From the NCBI RefSeq assembly GCF_027580225.2, contig NW_027395284.1, forward strand, positions 2,251,478 through 2,315,477: a stretch of DNA of 64,000 nt, read 5' to 3'. This stretch comes from Misgurnus anguillicaudatus. Its lineage: Eukaryota > Chordata > Actinopteri > Cypriniformes > Cobitidae. The notes under the pieces are model-generated. The model searched no databases. It worked only from the letters and a program-made list of their open reading frames with translations, and was not told the origin of the DNA. The translations under genes were made by a program, and so were the position numbers. Positions 60,596-64,000 of the stretch are shown one piece after another (the first letter of the stretch is position 1; each line of letters begins with the position of its first letter).

Positions 60596-60957
60596 GTATG
60601 TATGAATATCCAATGTGAAATGACATGGGGAAACTCTGACTTATTACACCAGCCATTTAGACTTATAGTGGTGTACGCTGTTTCTTTGTATGAATTTATG
60701 TTATCAGCTTGTTTTTTCTGCATCGACTTCATAATATATTAGTTTACAATACAGAATAACACACCCCATCTACTGTACACCATCATATTGTACCACTACA
60801 ACATTTTGGAAAATACTGTCTGACAATTAGCACATTTTTTAAATAAGAAAACAATGTTCAATGATCAGAAAGTGTTAACTCTGGGCTTTAGTAGATGAAG
60901 AAGCACAATTAGCTGTATAGAACTTAAATGTAATCCATGCCTTTATTTGTCCTAATA

Positions 60958-61148
60958 CACTGTAAAAAAATCTTTGCTGACTTACACAACTCAAATTTAT
61001 CATTTCAACTTACTATTTTTCATCTTGACTAGAGATGAGTTGTTATAGCTACAGATGAGTTGTTATAACTTATAAACTCAATTTTTTAAGTTGTAGCAAC
61101 TCATCTCTTGTCAAGATAAATTATAGTAAGTTGACGGGCAGCAAAGTC
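60958..61148. repeat. Foldback repeat with ACTGTAAA end
   Basis: Left CTTTGCTGACTTAC and AACTTACTATTTTTCATCTTGAC are mirrored by GTCAAGATAAATTATAGTAAGTTGAC and GGCAGCAAAG; AGATGAGTTGTTATA also occurs as a short direct repeat in the centre. Confidence 0.75.
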
Positions 61149-61178
61149 TATTGTTATATCTTGGTATCATCCTAAACA

Positions 61179-61939
61179 TAGGGGTGTGACGGATCACAAA
61201 ACTCACGATTCGGATCACATTACGGTTTTTGAGACACGGATCGGATCATTTTTCAGATCAGCAAAAAAGGGGTGGGAAAAATCTAAAGAAATTACAAACA
61301 CTTATAAAAAAGAACAAAGTTGCACATTAAGCAAGGTCTAAAATTAGCATTAGATACAGAAATCGAATCCAATAAACAATAACACTGTCTTTACTGTGTG
61401 AATTAAATATAATTATTATTTTTTAGAGCTTCAGAAGTGATTTCTTCTTTGTCTTGGTTTGTTTGATTAAAGGATTAGTCCATTTTCTTAAAAGAAAAAT
61501 CCAGATAATTTTCTCACCACCATGTCATCCAAAATGTTGATGTCTTTCTTTGTTCAGTCGAGAAGAAATTATGTTTTTTGAGGAAAACATTGCAGGATTT
61601 TTCTCATTTTAATGGGCTTTAATAGAGCCCAACATTTAATACTTAACTCAACACTTAACAGTTTTTTTCCAACGGAGTTTCAAAGGACTATAAACAATCC
61701 CAAACGAGGCATAAGGGTCTTATCTAGCGAAACGATTGTCGACATGGTGGTGAGTAAATTATCTGGATTTTTCTTTTAAGAAAATGGACTCATCCTTTAA
61801 CATTAATGACACAGACTTAACTAAGTTAATTGAGGTTACTCTCTCTTTAGGATAAACATGGACCTGGTTTCTGCCTGATCTATACATAAACTTAAGACAT
61901 AAACAAATGTTTTTATTTAAAAAAGAATATTGTGGAGAT
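61179..61939 (+). mobile_element. hAT element, left part only
   Basis: Starts TAGGGGTGTGACGGATCAC with GGATC-rich subterminal repeats, as in hAT elements. The right end is not found in the window. Interrupted by 61472-61796 and followed by another hAT. Confidence 0.6.
61472..61796. mobile_element. TTAA-target element, 325 bp
   Basis: Ends AGGATTAGTCCATTTTCTT and AAGAAAATGGACTCATCCT (one mismatch), bordered by TTAA (61468-61471, 61797-61800). The same family as 36191-36847. Confidence 0.9.
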
Positions 61940-62630
61940 TAGGGACGCACAATCTTGATTTTTCATGGCCGATTTTTATACCGATTTTCTTAACAAGAAA
62001 TTGGCCAATTCCGATCCGATTTCCGTATTTTTTTTTCTTATCAAGCAACAAACAAGAAAGAACGTATACATAAACAATATGTTTATTTGTTTTTTAACAG
62101 GCTAAACTTGGTTTGGCTATTGAAAACAATAACTGTAACCATCTAAAATGAACAGCAGTAACTGTGCAGTAGGCTACATTCAATACAAACATAAGTGGTT
62201 AAATGAGACCATGACATCAGAGGAGCGCGAGAAAACCTTGAGACAGCTATGAACTCAACAGAGAACTTTCCTGCGCCTCGTCCATTAATTGTATATAGCA
62301 GGAAAAGTTATCAGTCTCTTAGAAATACAAGGTGTGAGTGTGTAAACTGACTGAAATGCGTGTATCTCACAGTGAGTGGGTAAGACTTGAGAGCCCTGCG
62401 AATGTACTGTTGTTTCTCCACGACAGACATTGCAGCTTGCAATCTTAACGTCCTGCGCACAGATTTTGAAATGCTTTTACACAAAAGACATGTTTGCGAA
62501 TCATAAAAATGTAGTCTATGCATGCGGGTGCACTTCCGGAAAAATCAGACAAAAAAAGATACAAAAGTCCCGCATTATAAGCAAAAACCGTCCGGTTCCG
62601 ATTTATGGCTGGTCAATCGGTCCATCCCTA
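61940..62630. mobile_element. Non-autonomous hAT element, 691 bp
   Basis: Ends TAGGGACGCACAATC and (inverse) TAGGGATGGACCGATT; subterminal CCGAT-type words. Perfect 8-bp target duplication GTGGAGAT (61932-61939, 62631-62638). Confidence 0.93.
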
Positions 62631-62638
62631 GTGGAGAT

Positions 62639-62912
62639 CATTTTGTTTGTATGTGCCCTGTCAAGAACAGAAAGATTTTATCTTCCCTTGGTTTTTGAAA
62701 TGCATCTCTCTGTGTGTGCACTTTTGAGTGCACTTAAACGCGCACACACACAGACGTAGGGCAAATTCCAAACGGGAGAAAAGAGATGCAGCACAAACTC
62801 GCCCCACATAAAAACATTACGTTGTTTTTCAGTGCTCTATTCACCAAATGTATTTTAATGGACTACAGTATGAGACACAGTAGCGCAACTCCCTCTATAG
62901 TTTACACATCAA
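62639..62912. other. Spacer
   Basis: Contains a short CACACACA tract and the stem TGTGTGTGCACTTTTGAGTG / CACTTAAACGCGCACACACA (62708-62751). Nothing else. Confidence 0.4.
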
Positions 62913-64000
62913 GGACCCTATTTTAACGATCTAAGCGCATTGTCTAAAGCGCACAACGCAACGTCTAAATGGGCGTGTCCGAATCCACTTTTGCTAATTT
63001 AACGACGGGAAAAATGTTTTTTGCGCCGAACGCATGGTCGAAAAGGGTAGGTCCTATTGTAATGGGAGTATTTTGGGCGTAACGTGCAGTAAACCAATGA
63101 GAGACTCAGCTCTCATCCCCTTTAAAAGCAAGTTGCCCTGGCGCTATGTCTAATCCCTATTTAGATGACGGACTTTGTAAACTGAAAAACTAAACGGAGG
63201 AAGAAGATCCCCAGTTTAAGATTAATGTTAAATAATTGTGTTGTTTTTCACTTGTATTGAAATTGTTATTTTTTTATTAAAACCTTTAAAACCCGTTTTC
63301 TTTTAGTCATGGAAGTAAAAAGCAGGCTTTTAATTGCTTTAAATGTATGGCTATCCAATATCATCAAAACATAATTTACAAGTATCTAAGATAAGGTTTG
63401 TACTCTAAAAATACTTTATTTGTAACAAACAGGAGATAAAGAATTTACAAACGGCTCTCCCCACGTTTCAGCACTTTGGAAAGTGGTTTTTTAGCAAAGA
63501 GTTTTTTTAAGCATTACTTAAAAATGTTTCTCATCTCACCATATCCACAGGTATCATCATCATATACAATAAATCCGTGAGGTAGCATTAAAAAAAAAAC
63601 ATTTAAAAACAGACGCATTTGTTCAAAGCAAAGCATTTATTTACTTACCAGGCTACAGGTGAAGCAGCTCTTTGCGCCTTCTAACGTCTCATAATTAGTC
63701 CTCATTTATGTCCAAGAGACTCAATAATAATCTTTTACATTCAATCCTTTAATCTTTCATATTTAAAAGCATTTTTGTGCTGCTGCGCATTCATATACTT
63801 TGTGATAAGCAAACCCGCGTTGTCCTCCCGTTTATAGGCGCATTTTACTAATGCGCTCTTTAAATAACATAAAACACATTGCGCCATTGACTTTAGACTT
63901 TAGACCAGGTTTTTGTTGGTCAATGGCGTAGTCTATTTTAGTTGCCTCAAAATAGCAACGCGCCAACAATGCGCCTGAACACACCTCATTATCAGACCAG
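62913..64000 (-). mobile_element. 1-kb TIR repeat, copy C (runs off the window)
   Basis: Begins GGACCCTATTTTAACGATCT and is the reverse complement of copies A and B throughout (GTAGTCTATTTTAGTTGCC, CGCCAACAATGCGCCTGAAC near the window end). Copy B length predicts that the missing end lies just beyond position 64000. Confidence 0.88.

Noticed and set aside
60596..60742. Extension of the TTLL11-like exon to the stop at 60742
   Set aside because: After GAG|GTATGT the sequence loses coding character and reads hydrophobic AT-rich residues; the donor is strong.

Overview
The window is vertebrate nuclear DNA, almost certainly from a cyprinid-type teleost. The genes are split into short exons with GT-AG introns. 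The spacer is AT-rich and packed with short DNA transposons (hAT, TTAA-target, TTA-target, foldback), a tRNA-derived SINE and very long TG, AT and GA microsatellites. No bacterial operons, phage genes or CRISPR arrays are present. Two runs of exactly 500 N (1933-2432, 37074-37573) are scaffold gap placeholders.

Genes. (1) At 2-1002 (+) lie the last four coding exons of a membrane receptor with an Ig-like domain: Ig exon, transmembrane exon and a short tail without tyrosines. (2) From 57283 down to at least 37739 (-) lie seven exons of a nos1ap-type gene (adaptor that binds neuronal nitric oxide synthase). They encode 241 codons: the whole PTB domain and the start of the linker. The C-terminal half is absent, beyond or inside the 37074 gap. 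(3) At 60095-60595 (+) is a first coding exon that most resembles the N-terminus of TTLL11, a tubulin polyglutamylase. It is head-to-head with nos1ap, 2.8 kb away.

Layout. 1-1.9 kb: receptor 3' end. 2.4-10.6 kb: nested transposons, including a 2.3-kb hAT inside an older repeat, and a very young 2.5-kb LTR element (two 600-bp LTRs with one visible difference, tRNA-Ile primer site) inside a 1-kb repeat. 10.6-22.5 kb: unique DNA alternating with hAT and TTA-target elements. 22.9-34.8 kb: four foldback elements with a shared core and different arms. 34.8-57.3 kb: nos1ap and its TE-filled introns. 57.3-64 kb: the bidirectional intergenic region, the TTLL11-like exon and more hAT and TTAA elements.

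The most unusual structure is the foldback family at 22.9, 26.6, 33.6 and 34.3 kb. Its members share a core resembling GGTTTAGGGTTAGATTT and have long inverted arms carrying short imperfect palindromes, commonly 17 nt of the form GCGT-N9-ACGC. The interior of these palindromes differs from element to element. Three members are flanked by 8-10 bp target duplications. I cannot run searches, so family names rest on termini, target duplications and remembered protein families.
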